NCBI RefSeq assembly: GCF_030546575.1
Contig: NZ_JAUOTN010000003.1
Location: forward strand, 186,001 to 250,000
Source: Pontibacter coccineus
GTDB taxonomy: Bacteria; Bacteroidota; Bacteroidia; Cytophagales; Hymenobacteraceae
Length of the DNA: 64,000 nucleotides
Direction of reading: 5' to 3'
The position numbers were made by a program, and so were the translations under genes. Below the pieces are notes generated by a model. It searched no databases, had not been told where the DNA came from, and saw only the letters and a list, made by a program, of their open reading frames with translations. Each line of letters opens with the position of its first letter. Positions within the stretch are counted from its first letter, which is position 1. This document shows positions 16,737 to 26,797 of the stretch, one piece after another.

Positions 16737-17939
16737 ATGATGAATAGAGCATTAAGAAGGAGCCTGGCAATTATTCTGCTATTATCGGTTTGGGCCTGCA
16801 GTAAAAGCGAGGATGCCACTCCTGTTCCGTTGTCCAAGCCTCAGAATATTACAGGTTTAAGAAAGGTGCAGCAGTCCGGCGACCTGAAGTTCGGCGCTAC
16901 TGCCATCAAGGGCATTGTGATTTCCGATGTGGCTGGTGGCAATATGGAAGCAGGAATGGTGGCTGTGCAGGAGGAGGGGAAGGATGCCGCCATCCTCTTG
17001 CAGTTGTCTGGGAATTCCAATTTTGCGAAAGGCGATGAGGTGACGCTTAACCTGGAAGGAGCCTCGCTCTCATCCAGGGAGGGAGAGCTGGTCATTTCCG
17101 ATTTAAGTGCAAGTGCTGTTGAAAAAACGGGAAGATCTGTGGAGGTTACCCCAAAAGCAACCACGCTTTCTGACATTGTGGTCAACGCAGAATTCTGGGG
17201 CCCGATCCTGGTGAAGGTTTCTGATGTCAACCTGAGCGGCGGAACGCAGGGGAGATTTGAGGGAGAGGTGGTGCTTCGGGACGGCATCGGAGCCGTTTAT
17301 TCCATGCTTCAGCCCAATACCGCGTTCACGGATATAAACATGCCGGCCATGGCCAACTCCTATACCGGCATCGTCCGGATAAGCGGAGACAAATTCTACA
17401 TCAACCCCAGGAATATCGAGGACATCGTGGGAGGAGTGACTGAAACGACCGAGGATTTCGAGGATGCCAGCAATACCAGCTATGACGTGAAGGAGTTGAG
17501 TTTCAAGTCAGGTGTCTGGACCCTGGATGGCGCCATCACAGCGGCTACCGCGGCCGACATGAAAAACGGGGCACAGAGCGTGCGCATGCAGGGCACGGTT
17601 GGCAATGATAAGCGAAATGGCATGGTGAGCATGAATTTCGATCTGCAGGGGGTTAAGGGCTTGAAAGTATCCCACGGCATCTACCCAGCCAGCGCGGAGG
17701 TGGCCAACATGAACCCGACCACGGTCGATGTGGAGATCTCAAAAGACGGCGGCAACACTTACACCCTGCTGCAGCAGCTAACCATTGATGTGCAATCTAA
17801 AGTTTTGGGGACAGATGAAATAGCTGTTAATGCGGCCGCAAATGAGCAAATAAGAATCAGGTTTGTGAATTCCTCAACCCCTTTTGCCAATAACAACAGG
17901 CCCCGCATCAACATCGACGACGTTGTTTTTCAATTTTAG
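16737..17939 (+). CDS. DUF5689-type lipoprotein with C-terminal jelly-roll-like domain, probable surface glycan-binding protein
   Basis: The ATG at 16737 was chosen over the one at 16710 because it places a compact signal (MMNRALRRSLAIILLLSVWAC, lipobox SVWAC) at the N-terminus. Residues about 40-225 resemble DUF5689/OB-like domains (IKGIVISDVAGGN, FAKGDEVTLNL, YTGIVRISGDKFYINPRN). Residues about 235-400 form a second beta-sandwich with 'TEDFEDASNTSYDV', 'SGVWTLDGAI', 'GAQSVRMQG', 'VSHGIY' and the closing 'RINIDDVVF', a binding domain often found beside secreted nucleases and phosphoesterases in Bacteroidota. Lying directly before SusC, it takes the place usually held by SusE/F-like surface glycan-binding proteins. 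No catalytic motif is visible. Ligand binding is inferred from context. Confidence 0.75.
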   Translation: MMNRALRRSLAIILLLSVWACSKSEDATPVPLSKPQNITGLRKVQQSGDLKFGATAIKGIVISDVAGGNMEAGMVAVQEEGKDAAILLQLSGNSNFAKGDEVTLNLEGASLSSREGELVISDLSASAVEKTGRSVEVTPKATTLSDIVVNAEFWGPILVKVSDVNLSGGTQGRFEGEVVLRDGIGAVYSMLQPNTAFTDINMPAMANSYTGIVRISGDKFYINPRNIEDIVGGVTETTEDFEDASNTSYDVKELSFKSGVWTLDGAITAATAADMKNGAQSVRMQGTVGNDKRNGMVSMNFDLQGVKGLKVSHGIYPASAEVANMNPTTVDVEISKDGGNTYTLLQQLTIDVQSKVLGTDEIAVNAAANEQIRIRFVNSSTPFANNNRPRINIDDVVFQF

Positions 17940-17988
17940 TGATGGAGTATTCAGGCAAATTATTCACACTGACATTTAGCATTGCACC

Positions 17989-20900
17989 ATGAGACAGTAT
18001 TTAAAACTTTTTACTTCCCTTCTCCTGCTGCTCTGCATGAGCCTGGCACAGGAAAGCGTAGCCCGAAGTGTGCAGACACAAGCGACATGGCGCCTTACAG
18101 GCTTGGTCGTTTCACAAGGCAAGGAGCCGCTTCCTGGTGTGAGTATTCATTTAAAGGGAACGCAGACAGCGACTGCAACCGATGCAGAAGGCAGGTTTTC
18201 ACTGGCAGTGCCATCCGCTCCCGGGGAACTGGTGTTCTCTTTCATCGGGACAAACACACAGGCTGTGTCTTTTCAGGGGCCTGGAGAGATCAATGTGACC
18301 TTGACAGACAAAGCCCAGTCACTGGATGAAGTGATTGTGGTCGGCTACGGAACCCAGAAAAAGGAGAACCTGACGGGTGCTGTTGACCAGGTGACCGCTG
18401 AGGTTTTCACCAATCGTCCTATCACGAATCTGTCGCAAGGGCTACAGGGCGTCCTTCCCAACTTAAACCTGACGCCGGCGGACGGAAAGCCGACGCAGTC
18501 TCCCTCTTTTAATATCAGGGGAGCAACTTCCATCGGGCAGGGTGGCAATGCCTTGGTGCTGATAGATGGCGTAGAGGGCAATCCGGCCCTGCTGAACCCC
18601 CATGACATTGAAACAGTTTCTGTCCTGAAGGACGCGGCTTCTGCCAGCATCTACGGGGCGAGGGGCGCATTTGGTGTGGTGCTGATCACTACGAAAAGAC
18701 CAGCCAAAGACAGAACTAGCGTGACCTATACCACGAACTTCGCCATCAAAGAACCTACTGTCGTTCCTGACTTCGTGACAGATGGCTATCAATGGGCGAC
18801 GATGTTCAATGAGGCGTTTTCAAGCTGGAACAACTATGCCAGCACACCCCAGAACGTTAACAAGACACTTCGGTTCTCACCTGCTTACCTGGCAGAGCTG
18901 GAGCGCAGGTCCAAGGACCCCTCTCTTCCCAGGGTGGAGGTAGATCCTGTTACAGGAGAATATGTCTATTATGAGAATACGGACTGGTTTGATCAGCTAT
19001 ACAAGAAGCATACCTACTCCCAGGAGCACAACCTGGCCTTCTCAGGCAGCGGCGAGAAGACAAGCTTTTATGTGACGGGCAGGTACCTGAATCAGCCCGG
19101 ACTTTTCAGGTATAATTCGGACGATTACAAGATGTATAATTTCCGGGCCAAAGGGGCCATAGACGTGTTCTCCTGGCTAACGCTGGAGAACAACACAGAC
19201 TTCTCCAATGTACAGTACCACAACCCGCTGAATGTCGGAGAAGGTGGGGGTATCTGGCGGAATATGGTGGCAGAAGGCCCCCCTATGGCTCCTATGTTTA
19301 ATCCGGATGGTACGTTGACGCACTCAGCAGCCTATACCGTGGGTGACTTCTGGTATGGCAAAAACGGGATGGACTCAGACCGCAGGCTGCTTCGGAATAC
19401 GACAAGCTTCACTTCCAGATTTTTTGAAGACAAGTTTCAACTGAAAGGGGACCTTACCTTTCAAAGCCTGGACGACAATGAAAAGAGAATTCGGGTGCCA
19501 GTGCCTTACAGCCGGGTACCGGGCGTGATCCAGTATGTGGGCCTCAACACGAACGACCTGCGTGAGATCTACAGAGAAACACAATACATCGCCTCCAACC
19601 TGTATGGGGAATACCAACATACGTTCAAGGATGTCCATCGCTTGAAGGCCATGGCAGGGTTCAATTATGAATTAAACACGCACCGGCGAGTGGGCGCACA
19701 GCGTAACGGGTTGATCTATGAGAATGCCGATGATCTGAATCTGGCTTTGGGCCAGTCCATCATCACAACAGGTGGGTGGGAGCAATGGAACATCATGGGA
19801 GGCTTCTACCGACTGAACTATGATTTCAAGGATCGCTACCTGCTGGAGGTGAATGGCCGGTACGACGGTTCCTCTAAGTTTCCGGAGCATGAGCGGTTTG
19901 CCTTCTTCCCTTCTGTTTCCGCGGGTTGGAGAATCTCCTCTGAACCATTTTGGAATGTGTCAGAGGACATCGTCTCTGACTTCAAGCTGAGGGCTTCCTA
20001 CGGTTCCCTGGGAAATGGCAATATCCGATCCTATGTCTTCCAGGAGCAGCTTGCAGTTGGCCAGTTAGGGCGCATTCTGAATGGGGTACGGCCACAGTAC
20101 ACCAATAATCCTTCCGTGATTCCTTTCGGTCTGACCTGGGAAACGGCCACCACCCAAAACATTGGGCTTGACCTGTCACTACTGCGAAACAGACTCAATA
20201 TTGTGGGGGATGCCTATATCCGCAAGACGACGGATATGTTCACGCCTGGGGTGCGGCTCCCCGCTGTTTTTGGGGCTGCCACACCCAGAGGAAACTATGC
20301 TGATCTGGAGACAAAAGGCTGGGAACTGTCTGTCAGCTGGAGAGACGAGTTCAGCCTGGGGGCCAAACCATTCAGCTATGATGTAAGGGCCATTGTGTCC
20401 GACCACACGTCCACCATTCTAAAATACAACAACCCGGAAAAACGGTTGACGGACTTTTATGAAGGGCAGCGCATCGGAGAGATATGGGGCTTTGAAACCG
20501 CTGGCTTCTTTGAATCCAGTGAAGACGTCAACCGGTCGGCGGATCAGAGTCTGTTCAATACGACGGCTACAGGTGTCTGGCGTCCGGGGGATATAAAATT
20601 CGCTGATCTGAATAACGATGGGGTGATTGACTTTGGCGAGAACACGGTCGATTCGCCAGGCGATAGAAAAATCATCGGTAACTCGGAGCCACGCTACAGG
20701 TTCGGACTGAATCTGGGGGCAGACTGGAGTAATTTCTTCTTCAGTGCCTTCTTTCAAGGGGTGGGCAAACAAGACTGGTACCCTAGCAGAGGGGCGAACA
20801 CCTTCTGGGGGCAGTACAATGCACCTTACGGACATCCCCCTAAGTCACAGATCGGCAACATCTGGACAGAAGAAAATCCGGAGGCCTACTTCCCACGCTA

Positions 20901-21231
20901 CACGGGTTACCTGGCCTGGACAGGAGGGGGTACCTTACGGGAGGCACAGACCCGGTATTTACAGAATATAGCCTATGTCCGCTTGAAGAACCTGCAGTTC
21001 GGGTATAACCTTCCGCAAGCAGTTACTTCCAAAGTACGGGCACATGCCGCCCGTGTCTATGTCTCCGGTGAAAACCTGTTTGCCTATTCCCCCATGCACA
21101 AGATTACCACGGATATAGATGTGGAGAATACGGGTGCCTCGGACCAGGACCTGGATTCCACCAACCATGGTGACGGATTCAACTACCCCATGTTGAAAAG
21201 CTATTCTTTAGGGTTGTCCATAACGTTTTAA
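17989..21231 (+). CDS. SusC/RagA-family TonB-linked outer-membrane transporter, PUL 1
   Basis: A 1080-residue beta-barrel importer for oligosaccharides, energised by TonB. After the signal peptide there is a carboxypeptidase-regulatory-like domain (about 35-112: LTGLVVSQGKEPLPGVSIHL, then GRFSL), a TonB-box/plug entry (SLDEVIVVGYGTQ, near 108), the plug domain (SFNIRGATSIGQG, ALVLIDGVEG, IETVSVLKDAASASIYGARG) and the barrel, ending in SLGLSITF with the C-terminal aromatic residue used by barrel proteins. There is no N-terminal STN domain, so it is unlikely to signal through a FecR anti-sigma factor; control is expected from the ROK repressor. The SusD partner starts 8 bp after its stop. Confidence 0.96.
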   Translation: MRQYLKLFTSLLLLLCMSLAQESVARSVQTQATWRLTGLVVSQGKEPLPGVSIHLKGTQTATATDAEGRFSLAVPSAPGELVFSFIGTNTQAVSFQGPGEINVTLTDKAQSLDEVIVVGYGTQKKENLTGAVDQVTAEVFTNRPITNLSQGLQGVLPNLNLTPADGKPTQSPSFNIRGATSIGQGGNALVLIDGVEGNPALLNPHDIETVSVLKDAASASIYGARGAFGVVLITTKRPAKDRTSVTYTTNFAIKEPTVVPDFVTDGYQWATMFNEAFSSWNNYASTPQNVNKTLRFSPAYLAELERRSKDPSLPRVEVDPVTGEYVYYENTDWFDQLYKKHTYSQEHNLAFSGSGEKTSFYVTGRYLNQPGLFRYNSDDYKMYNFRAKGAIDVFSWLTLENNTDFSNVQYHNPLNVGEGGGIWRNMVAEGPPMAPMFNPDGTLTHSAAYTVGDFWYGKNGMDSDRRLLRNTTSFTSRFFEDKFQLKGDLTFQSLDDNEKRIRVPVPYSRVPGVIQYVGLNTNDLREIYRETQYIASNLYGEYQHTFKDVHRLKAMAGFNYELNTHRRVGAQRNGLIYENADDLNLALGQSIITTGGWEQWNIMGGFYRLNYDFKDRYLLEVNGRYDGSSKFPEHERFAFFPSVSAGWRISSEPFWNVSEDIVSDFKLRASYGSLGNGNIRSYVFQEQLAVGQLGRILNGVRPQYTNNPSVIPFGLTWETATTQNIGLDLSLLRNRLNIVGDAYIRKTTDMFTPGVRLPAVFGAATPRGNYADLETKGWELSVSWRDEFSLGAKPFSYDVRAIVSDHTSTILKYNNPEKRLTDFYEGQRIGEIWGFETAGFFESSEDVNRSADQSLFNTTATGVWRPGDIKFADLNNDGVIDFGENTVDSPGDRKIIGNSEPRYRFGLNLGADWSNFFFSAFFQGVGKQDWYPSRGANTFWGQYNAPYGHPPKSQIGNIWTEENPEAYFPRYTGYLAWTGGGTLREAQTRYLQNIAYVRLKNLQFGYNLPQAVTSKVRAHAARVYVSGENLFAYSPMHKITTDIDVENTGASDQDLDSTNHGDGFNYPMLKSYSLGLSITF

Positions 21232-21238
21232 AGCAAGA

Positions 21239-23005
21239 ATGATGAAGCGGATTTATATATTATTCATAATAGCCTTTAGCTTATCTGCCTGCGAAAAGCT
21301 GGACCAGGCACCAAGATCAACGGTTGGGAAAGAGGCCGTTTTTGAAAGCGAGAATGGCTTGGCGCTCTACTCCAACTCCTTTTATGATATCCTGCCCACG
21401 GCATCTGACATCCTGCGTGGGGATGCCATGTCGGATTACATCGCCAGAAAAGAGGTGCCCGACTTCATCAGACCGGGGGCTTACGGACCCCGGCAGAGTA
21501 CCGGGTGGAACTGGTCAGAACTGAGAAACATCAATTACTTTATTGAAAACAACAACAACAGCTCCGTTCCGGAGGAGACCAGAAACCATTATATGGGGAT
21601 TGCCCGGTTCTTCAGGGCATGGTTTTACTTTGATAAGGTAAAGCGGTTCGGGGATGTGCCCTGGATCGGCAAGTCATTTGACGTGAACGATCCGGAATTG
21701 TTCAACAGCAGGGACTCGCGGGTACTGGTAATGGACTCCGTACTGCGTGACCTGGACTTTGCGATCAAACATATCCGGACGACTAACGATGGCTCAAGGT
21801 CGATGATCACAATACCGGTTGCCTATGCCTTCAAGTCCAGAGTGTGTTTGTTTGAAGGTACTTTCAGAAAATACCATGCTTCCTATAACCTGGGCAGTAC
21901 AGCCGACGAATGGCTCACGCAGTCAGCGGAAGCCGCAAAGGCCGTGATGCAGGACTTTTCCTTTTCCCTTCATACAGGCGGGGGCGCTTCGCAGGCTTAC
22001 CGGCAGCTTTTTACGAGTAAATCGCCCATCACGAATGAGGTGCTGCTCGCCAATATTTACGACGATGAGCTGGCGCTTTACCACGACGCAAACTGGTACT
22101 GGACCAGTGCCACCTATGGGGACAGGGCCAATTTCACCAGAAGCTTTATCAACACCTACCTGAACCTGGACGGCACTCCTTTCACGAGCAATCCCCAATA
22201 CGAAACCATGGTATTCAGCGAGGAAGTTAAAAACAGGGACGCAAGGCTCAGCCAGACCATCAGGACGAAAGGCTACGCCCGGATTAACGGTGGAAACACG
22301 GTCGCTTCCCCTCCTGAGTTTTCCTATACCTACACAGGCTATCAACCCATCAAATGGACGCTGGATGATACGTTCTACGACAGTGGGAGCCGCAATGACA
22401 ACATCCTCCCTGTCATCCGCTATGCGGAGGTGTTGCTGAACTACGCGGAAGCAAAAGCGGAGCTTGGAACTTTAACTGACCTTGACTGGGCGCAGACGAT
22501 CGGTGCCTTAAGGCAAAGGGCAGGCATTAGGAATGCCACTATGCCGACAACAGTAGACCCTTATTTGCAGCGCGAGTTTTTCCCTGAGATCAGTAACCCA
22601 GCCTTGCTCGAAGTGCGCAGAGAAAGGGGTATCGAACTGGCGCTTGAAGGATTCAGATTCTACGATCTCGTGCGATGGAACAAAGGCAAACTACTGGAAA
22701 AGGAGTGGAATGGCATGTATGTCCCAGGTTTGAACATTCCATTGGATATGAATGAAGATGGCGTCCTGGATGTAGCCTTCTATAAATCCATGCCGAGCAC
22801 ACCGGTTGCGGGAGTCACTTACATCAACGTCTCTGACAATGCGAACGGGAGGCCGAACCCCCTGGTGCTATCTCAGGGTGACAAAGGGGAGATTATCTGG
22901 CTACACACAATTCCGAGGATATGGGAAGACAAATTTTACCTCTATCCCATACCTGAGTCAGAGCGTTTGATCAACCCGGCACTCGGCCAGAACCCGGGGT
23001 GGTAG
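21239..23005 (+). CDS. SusD/RagB-family surface lipoprotein, PUL 1
   Basis: A 588-residue partner lid for the SusC transporter just upstream. The signal ends in a lipobox (FSLSACEKLD, Cys at about 18). The SusD fold is supported by the N-terminal ALYSNSFYDIL helix, the TPR-like repeats (HYMGIARFFRAWFYFDKVKRFGDVPW), the conserved segment VIRYAEVLLNYAEAKAELG, and the C-terminal ALEGFRFYDLVRWNKGK. It ends in NPALGQNPGW. It binds glycans at the cell surface and passes them to SusC. The spacing of 7 bp after SusC indicates cotranscription. Confidence 0.96.
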   Translation: MMKRIYILFIIAFSLSACEKLDQAPRSTVGKEAVFESENGLALYSNSFYDILPTASDILRGDAMSDYIARKEVPDFIRPGAYGPRQSTGWNWSELRNINYFIENNNNSSVPEETRNHYMGIARFFRAWFYFDKVKRFGDVPWIGKSFDVNDPELFNSRDSRVLVMDSVLRDLDFAIKHIRTTNDGSRSMITIPVAYAFKSRVCLFEGTFRKYHASYNLGSTADEWLTQSAEAAKAVMQDFSFSLHTGGGASQAYRQLFTSKSPITNEVLLANIYDDELALYHDANWYWTSATYGDRANFTRSFINTYLNLDGTPFTSNPQYETMVFSEEVKNRDARLSQTIRTKGYARINGGNTVASPPEFSYTYTGYQPIKWTLDDTFYDSGSRNDNILPVIRYAEVLLNYAEAKAELGTLTDLDWAQTIGALRQRAGIRNATMPTTVDPYLQREFFPEISNPALLEVRRERGIELALEGFRFYDLVRWNKGKLLEKEWNGMYVPGLNIPLDMNEDGVLDVAFYKSMPSTPVAGVTYINVSDNANGRPNPLVLSQGDKGEIIWLHTIPRIWEDKFYLYPIPESERLINPALGQNPGW

Positions 23006-23139
23006 AAAACAGCACAGCCAGTGCCCCTCTACCTGACTCATCACTATCCTCTTCCTCTACCCCTACTAACGTGGCGTTTTCAATTGGGGTAGGGGGGAGA
23101 TAGTCTTTGCTATTTTTCAACAGTGTATCTACTAAGCTT

Positions 23140-23964
23140 ATGAATATGAAATACCTGGCAGGCTTCTTTGCCCTGTTCCTGCTGCTTTCGTGCAAAACTT
23201 CTTCTGAAGGCACGCCTGAACCTAAAAAGCAGACCATCAAAGTGATGTCCTACAATATTCATATTGGGAACCCACCCTCCAAACCAGCCGGAGAAGTTGA
23301 TTTGATTGCCACAGCCAAGGCCATCAATGGTGAAAAGCCTGACTTGGTAGCCCTGCAGGAAGTAGACGTGCACACCACGCGCTCCGGAACTACCCTGCAC
23401 CAGGCAAAGGAATTGGCAAAGCTGACGGGCATGCACTATTTTTTTGCAAAGGCGATTGACAGGTCAGGTGGAGATTATGGCGTCGCGCTGCTGTCCCGCT
23501 TTCCGATCCTTTCTTCATCCGTTCACGCACTGCCTGTAGAAGACGGTTCTGGTGCTGAACTGCGGGCTGCCGGCATTATTGAAGTCGAGTTTGCCCAGGG
23601 GCAGAAAGTGGTATTTGTCTCCACGCACTTAGATCATCTAACAGATAAAAACAGGGAACTGCAATCCAGGGAGCTCATGCGGGTGCTGGCCCCATTTGCG
23701 CAGTCTCCCATCATCATTGGGGGGGATTTCAACATGGACCCTCAAAACGGAAACTGGAGCCTGTATGAAGAGGGATTCAAGATGGGGTGCGGCAATACCT
23801 GCCCTCCCACCTTTCCGGCTGGAAGGCCCATAACGACTATTGACTACATTCTGCTAAACAGGGCAGCCTCTTCCAAATTCACTGTCAAAGACTATTATAC
23901 CGTGTCGGAACGCTATGCCTCGGACCACTTGCCGCTGGTGGCGGTGCTTGAATTTGAAAATTAA
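23140..23964 (+). CDS. Secreted lipoprotein of the endonuclease/exonuclease/phosphatase (EEP) superfamily, likely phosphodiesterase
   Basis: The start at 23140 (MNMKYLAGFFALFLLLSC) gives a clear lipoprotein signal; a TTG-led longer frame does not. The EEP fold is shown by KVMSYNIHIG, DLVALQEVD (metal-binding Glu), the GVALLSRFPI segment, STHLDHL, IIIGGDFNMDP (catalytic Asp-Asn) and a final ASDHLPLVAVL (Asp-His pair). All active-site elements are present. Family members cleave phosphodiester or phosphomonoester bonds in nucleic acids, sphingomyelin, inositol phosphates or phosphoglycans. As a membrane-anchored lipoprotein encoded between SusD and a PafA-like phosphatase, it more likely acts on a phosphodiester in the imported glycan than as a DNA repair enzyme. 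About 100 bp separate it from SusD. Confidence 0.9.
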   Translation: MNMKYLAGFFALFLLLSCKTSSEGTPEPKKQTIKVMSYNIHIGNPPSKPAGEVDLIATAKAINGEKPDLVALQEVDVHTTRSGTTLHQAKELAKLTGMHYFFAKAIDRSGGDYGVALLSRFPILSSSVHALPVEDGSGAELRAAGIIEVEFAQGQKVVFVSTHLDHLTDKNRELQSRELMRVLAPFAQSPIIIGGDFNMDPQNGNWSLYEEGFKMGCGNTCPPTFPAGRPITTIDYILLNRAASSKFTVKDYYTVSERYASDHLPLVAVLEFEN

Positions 23965-23976
23965 CCCCCTATCCCT

Positions 23977-25605
23977 ATGACAAGCTTTTTTAGAGTGCTT
24001 GCGACACTGTGCCTGGTGATTGCAGGCATGACTGTATACGCAGGTTCCCCTCCTAAACTGGTCGTCGGGCTCGTGATAGACCAAATGAGATGGGACCATT
24101 TACATCGGTATCAGGACAGGTATGGCAAAGATGGGTTTAACCGGTTGTTACGCAAGGGCCATTCCTTCAACAGTACCTTTATCAACTATGTGCCTTCCAT
24201 GACAGCGGTGGGACATGCCAGCATCTACACAGGTTCGGTGCCAGCCCTACATGGCATAGCCGGCAATGAGTGGTTTGATTTGAAATCTGATCGCATGGTT
24301 TACTGCACGGATGACAGTACGACCCACCTTGTAGGGGGAGAAGAAGCCCTTCAAAGCATGTCTCCCCGACAGCTGCTCACTACGACCTGGACAGATGAAC
24401 TGATGCTGGCTTCAAATTTCAGATCCAAGGTGGTCGGCGTTTCCCTGAAAGACAGAGCCGCCATTCTGCCCGCTGGTCACAAGCCGACAGGCGCTTTCTG
24501 GTATGATGACAAAAGTGGCAAGTTTGTGACCAGCAGCTGGTATTTCCAGAACTTGCCAACGTGGGTAGAAAAATTCAACAGCCAGCAGCTGGGGCAGCAA
24601 TTACTGGCGCATGAGTGGGAAACCCTATACCCTGCTGCTACTTACCAGCAAAGCACAAACGACCAGACAGCCTGGGAAAGACCTTTCAAAGGAGCACAGA
24701 CAACACGTTTTCCCCACCAGGTTAAGCACCTTTATCAGACTGACAAAGGGATTATCCGCAACACGCCCATGGGGAATACCTTAATTCTGGAATTCGCCAA
24801 AAGCGCCATCGAAAGTTATCAGCTGGGTGGCGGGACCCTGACGGATGTGATTGCCATCAATTGTGCCTCCACGGATTACATTGGCCACCAGTTCGGGCCC
24901 AATTCCCTGGAGGTGGAGGATGCCTACCTAAGACTCGATCAGGACTTAGCCTCTTTCTTCAAATACCTCGACAAGAAGATCGGAGTCGATAACTACCTGG
25001 TGGTGCTGACGGCAGATCATGGAGCCGCGCAGTCCATTGGGTATCTGGAATCGCTCCGTTTTCCGACAGGGTGGCTGAGGGGAAAGGAGAAGGTCAAGCC
25101 ATTGAATGAATTGCTAGCCAAGAGATTCCAAACGGATGACTTAGTCAAAGCCATCTATAATTACCAGGTCTATTTTGATATGGCGAAGATAGCGGCAGCT
25201 GGTTTGGACTTCCAAGCGATAAAAGCACACGCAATCGGGTATTTGCGACAAGAGCCAGGGGTACAGTTTGTGGGGGACATGGACAACGCCAGTCAGCTTG
25301 CCATCCCTGAGCCTATCCGAACGATGATGGTCAATGGCTATCATTTTAAAAGAAGCGGTCAGCTGATGATTATACAGGAGCCTGGCTGGTTTGATGGTCC
25401 CCTGAAAGGAACCACCCACGGTACCTGGAATCCGGCTGATACACAAATCCCCCTGATTTTTATGGGATGGAAAATAAAAGCGGGGCATTCGAACGAGCGC
25501 GTTGAAATAACGGACATCGCCCCAACCCTTTCTTCGCTCTTAAATCTTCAGGCGCCCAGTGGAAGCATTGGGAAAGCCCTACATGTAGAACTTAAATCAA
25601 ACTGA
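23977..25605 (+). CDS. PafA-like alkaline phosphatase superfamily enzyme (phosphomonoesterase/phosphodiesterase), exported
   Basis: A 542-residue protein with a signal peptide (to about residue 22, TVYAG). It matches the PafA type found across Bacteroidota: LVVGLVIDQMRWDHL with metal ligand D35, NYVPSMTAVGHASIYTGS with nucleophile Thr (T76), ALHGIAGNEWFD, the ASTDYIGHQFG metal site, LVVLTADHGAA, and GTTHGTWNPADTQIPLIF with the last His ligand. These are the two-zinc site residues of the superfamily. A Thr nucleophile is used by PafA and by nucleotide pyrophosphatase/phosphodiesterases, so the sequence alone does not separate mono- from diesterase activity. It follows the EEP gene by 12 bp and ends 1 bp before the epimerase gene. 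Joint removal of phosphate from a phosphoglycan is likely. Confidence 0.92.
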   Translation: MTSFFRVLATLCLVIAGMTVYAGSPPKLVVGLVIDQMRWDHLHRYQDRYGKDGFNRLLRKGHSFNSTFINYVPSMTAVGHASIYTGSVPALHGIAGNEWFDLKSDRMVYCTDDSTTHLVGGEEALQSMSPRQLLTTTWTDELMLASNFRSKVVGVSLKDRAAILPAGHKPTGAFWYDDKSGKFVTSSWYFQNLPTWVEKFNSQQLGQQLLAHEWETLYPAATYQQSTNDQTAWERPFKGAQTTRFPHQVKHLYQTDKGIIRNTPMGNTLILEFAKSAIESYQLGGGTLTDVIAINCASTDYIGHQFGPNSLEVEDAYLRLDQDLASFFKYLDKKIGVDNYLVVLTADHGAAQSIGYLESLRFPTGWLRGKEKVKPLNELLAKRFQTDDLVKAIYNYQVYFDMAKIAAAGLDFQAIKAHAIGYLRQEPGVQFVGDMDNASQLAIPEPIRTMMVNGYHFKRSGQLMIIQEPGWFDGPLKGTTHGTWNPADTQIPLIFMGWKIKAGHSNERVEITDIAPTLSSLLNLQAPSGSIGKALHVELKSN

Positions 25606-25606
25606 A

Positions 25607-26794
25607 ATGACTAAAATTGATTACGCAGCCTTATACAAGTCCAATCTTTTAGAGAACGTGGTGCCTTTCTGGATGAAGCATTCTGTTGATACGGTCAATG
25701 GCGGTTTTTTTACATGTCTGGACAGAGATGGACGTGTCTATGACACGGATAAGTTCATGTGGCTGCAATGCAGGCAGGTATGGACGTTCTCGATGCTCTA
25801 CAACGCGTTGGGCGAGCAGTCCTGGATAGATGCTGCCCGGCAGGGGGCTGAGTTTTTGAAGAAAAACGGACGGGATGAACAGCAGGACTGGTACTTTTCC
25901 CTGACGAGGGAAGGAAAACCGCTTACACAGGCTTACAATATATTCTCGGATTGCTTTGCCACGATGGCATTTGCTCAGCTTAGCAAGGCCACCGACAATG
26001 CCGCGTATGCCAAAGTTGCCATCGATACCTTCCATAAGATCCTGGAGCGGAAACAGCATCCAAAAGGGAAATTCTCAAAGGCCTTCCCCGGGACCCGGGA
26101 TCTGCAAGGGTTCTCGCTCCCCATGATCATGTGTAACCTGGTGTTGGAAGTGGAGCATTTACTTGATCCGCAGCTGGTGGAGCAGACCATTGCCGAAGGG
26201 GTAGATACCGTGATGAAGACCTTCTATCAGCCGGAGCTGGGAATTATCCTGGAGAATGTGGACATGGAGGGGAAGTTCTCTGATTCGTTTGAGGGCAGGC
26301 TGGTAAATCCGGGCCATGGCTTGGAAGCCATGTGGTTCATCATGGATATTGCCGAGCGGACCAATGACACGGCTTTGACAGCGCAGTGTGTGGAGATTGT
26401 GCTTTCCACCCTGGAGTTTGGCTGGGACAAGGAGCATGGGGGCCTGTTTTATTTCCTGGACATCAAAGGTAATCCGCCTCAGCAGTTAGAGTGGGATCAG
26501 AAGCTGTGGTGGGTTCACATTGAAGCCATGATCGCAGCCCTCAAAGGGTACCTGCACACAGGGAATGAGCAATGCTGGGAGTGGTTTGAGAAACTCCATC
26601 GCTACACCTGGGAGCACTTTGTGGATCAGGAGCACGGGGAATGGTTCGGCTACTTGAACAGGCAGGGCGAGGTGTTGCTTCCCCTGAAGGGCGGGAAGTG
26701 GAAAGGTTGTTTTCACGTGCCCAGGGGCTTGTATCAGCTGTGGAAGACGATGGAAAGGGTTGAGAAAAGTAAGTATTCATTAGCAAAATCGTAG
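25607..26794 (+). CDS. N-acylglucosamine 2-epimerase (AGE/renin-binding protein family)
   Basis: A 395-residue cytoplasmic enzyme interconverting GlcNAc and ManNAc at C2, with an (alpha/alpha)6 barrel. Landmarks are very close to mammalian renin-binding proteins: NGGFFTCLDRDGRVYD (31-46), FMWLQCRQVW, QAYNIFSDCFATMA, NPGHGLEAMWF with catalytic-type H237, the LEWDQKLWWVHIEAM segment, GEWFGYLNRQGEV, and KGCFHVPRGLYQLW with H370. Both catalytic histidines expected for AGE are therefore present. A related epimerase links ManNAc to GlcNAc in the nanLET pathway of Bacteroides fragilis, but no sialidase or NanA/NanL lyase is encoded here, so ManNAc or GlcNAc probably reaches the cytoplasm as a free sugar. 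Translationally coupled: it starts 1 bp after the phosphatase stop. Confidence 0.9.
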   Translation: MTKIDYAALYKSNLLENVVPFWMKHSVDTVNGGFFTCLDRDGRVYDTDKFMWLQCRQVWTFSMLYNALGEQSWIDAARQGAEFLKKNGRDEQQDWYFSLTREGKPLTQAYNIFSDCFATMAFAQLSKATDNAAYAKVAIDTFHKILERKQHPKGKFSKAFPGTRDLQGFSLPMIMCNLVLEVEHLLDPQLVEQTIAEGVDTVMKTFYQPELGIILENVDMEGKFSDSFEGRLVNPGHGLEAMWFIMDIAERTNDTALTAQCVEIVLSTLEFGWDKEHGGLFYFLDIKGNPPQQLEWDQKLWWVHIEAMIAALKGYLHTGNEQCWEWFEKLHRYTWEHFVDQEHGEWFGYLNRQGEVLLPLKGGKWKGCFHVPRGLYQLWKTMERVEKSKYSLAKS

Positions 26795-26797
26795 AAT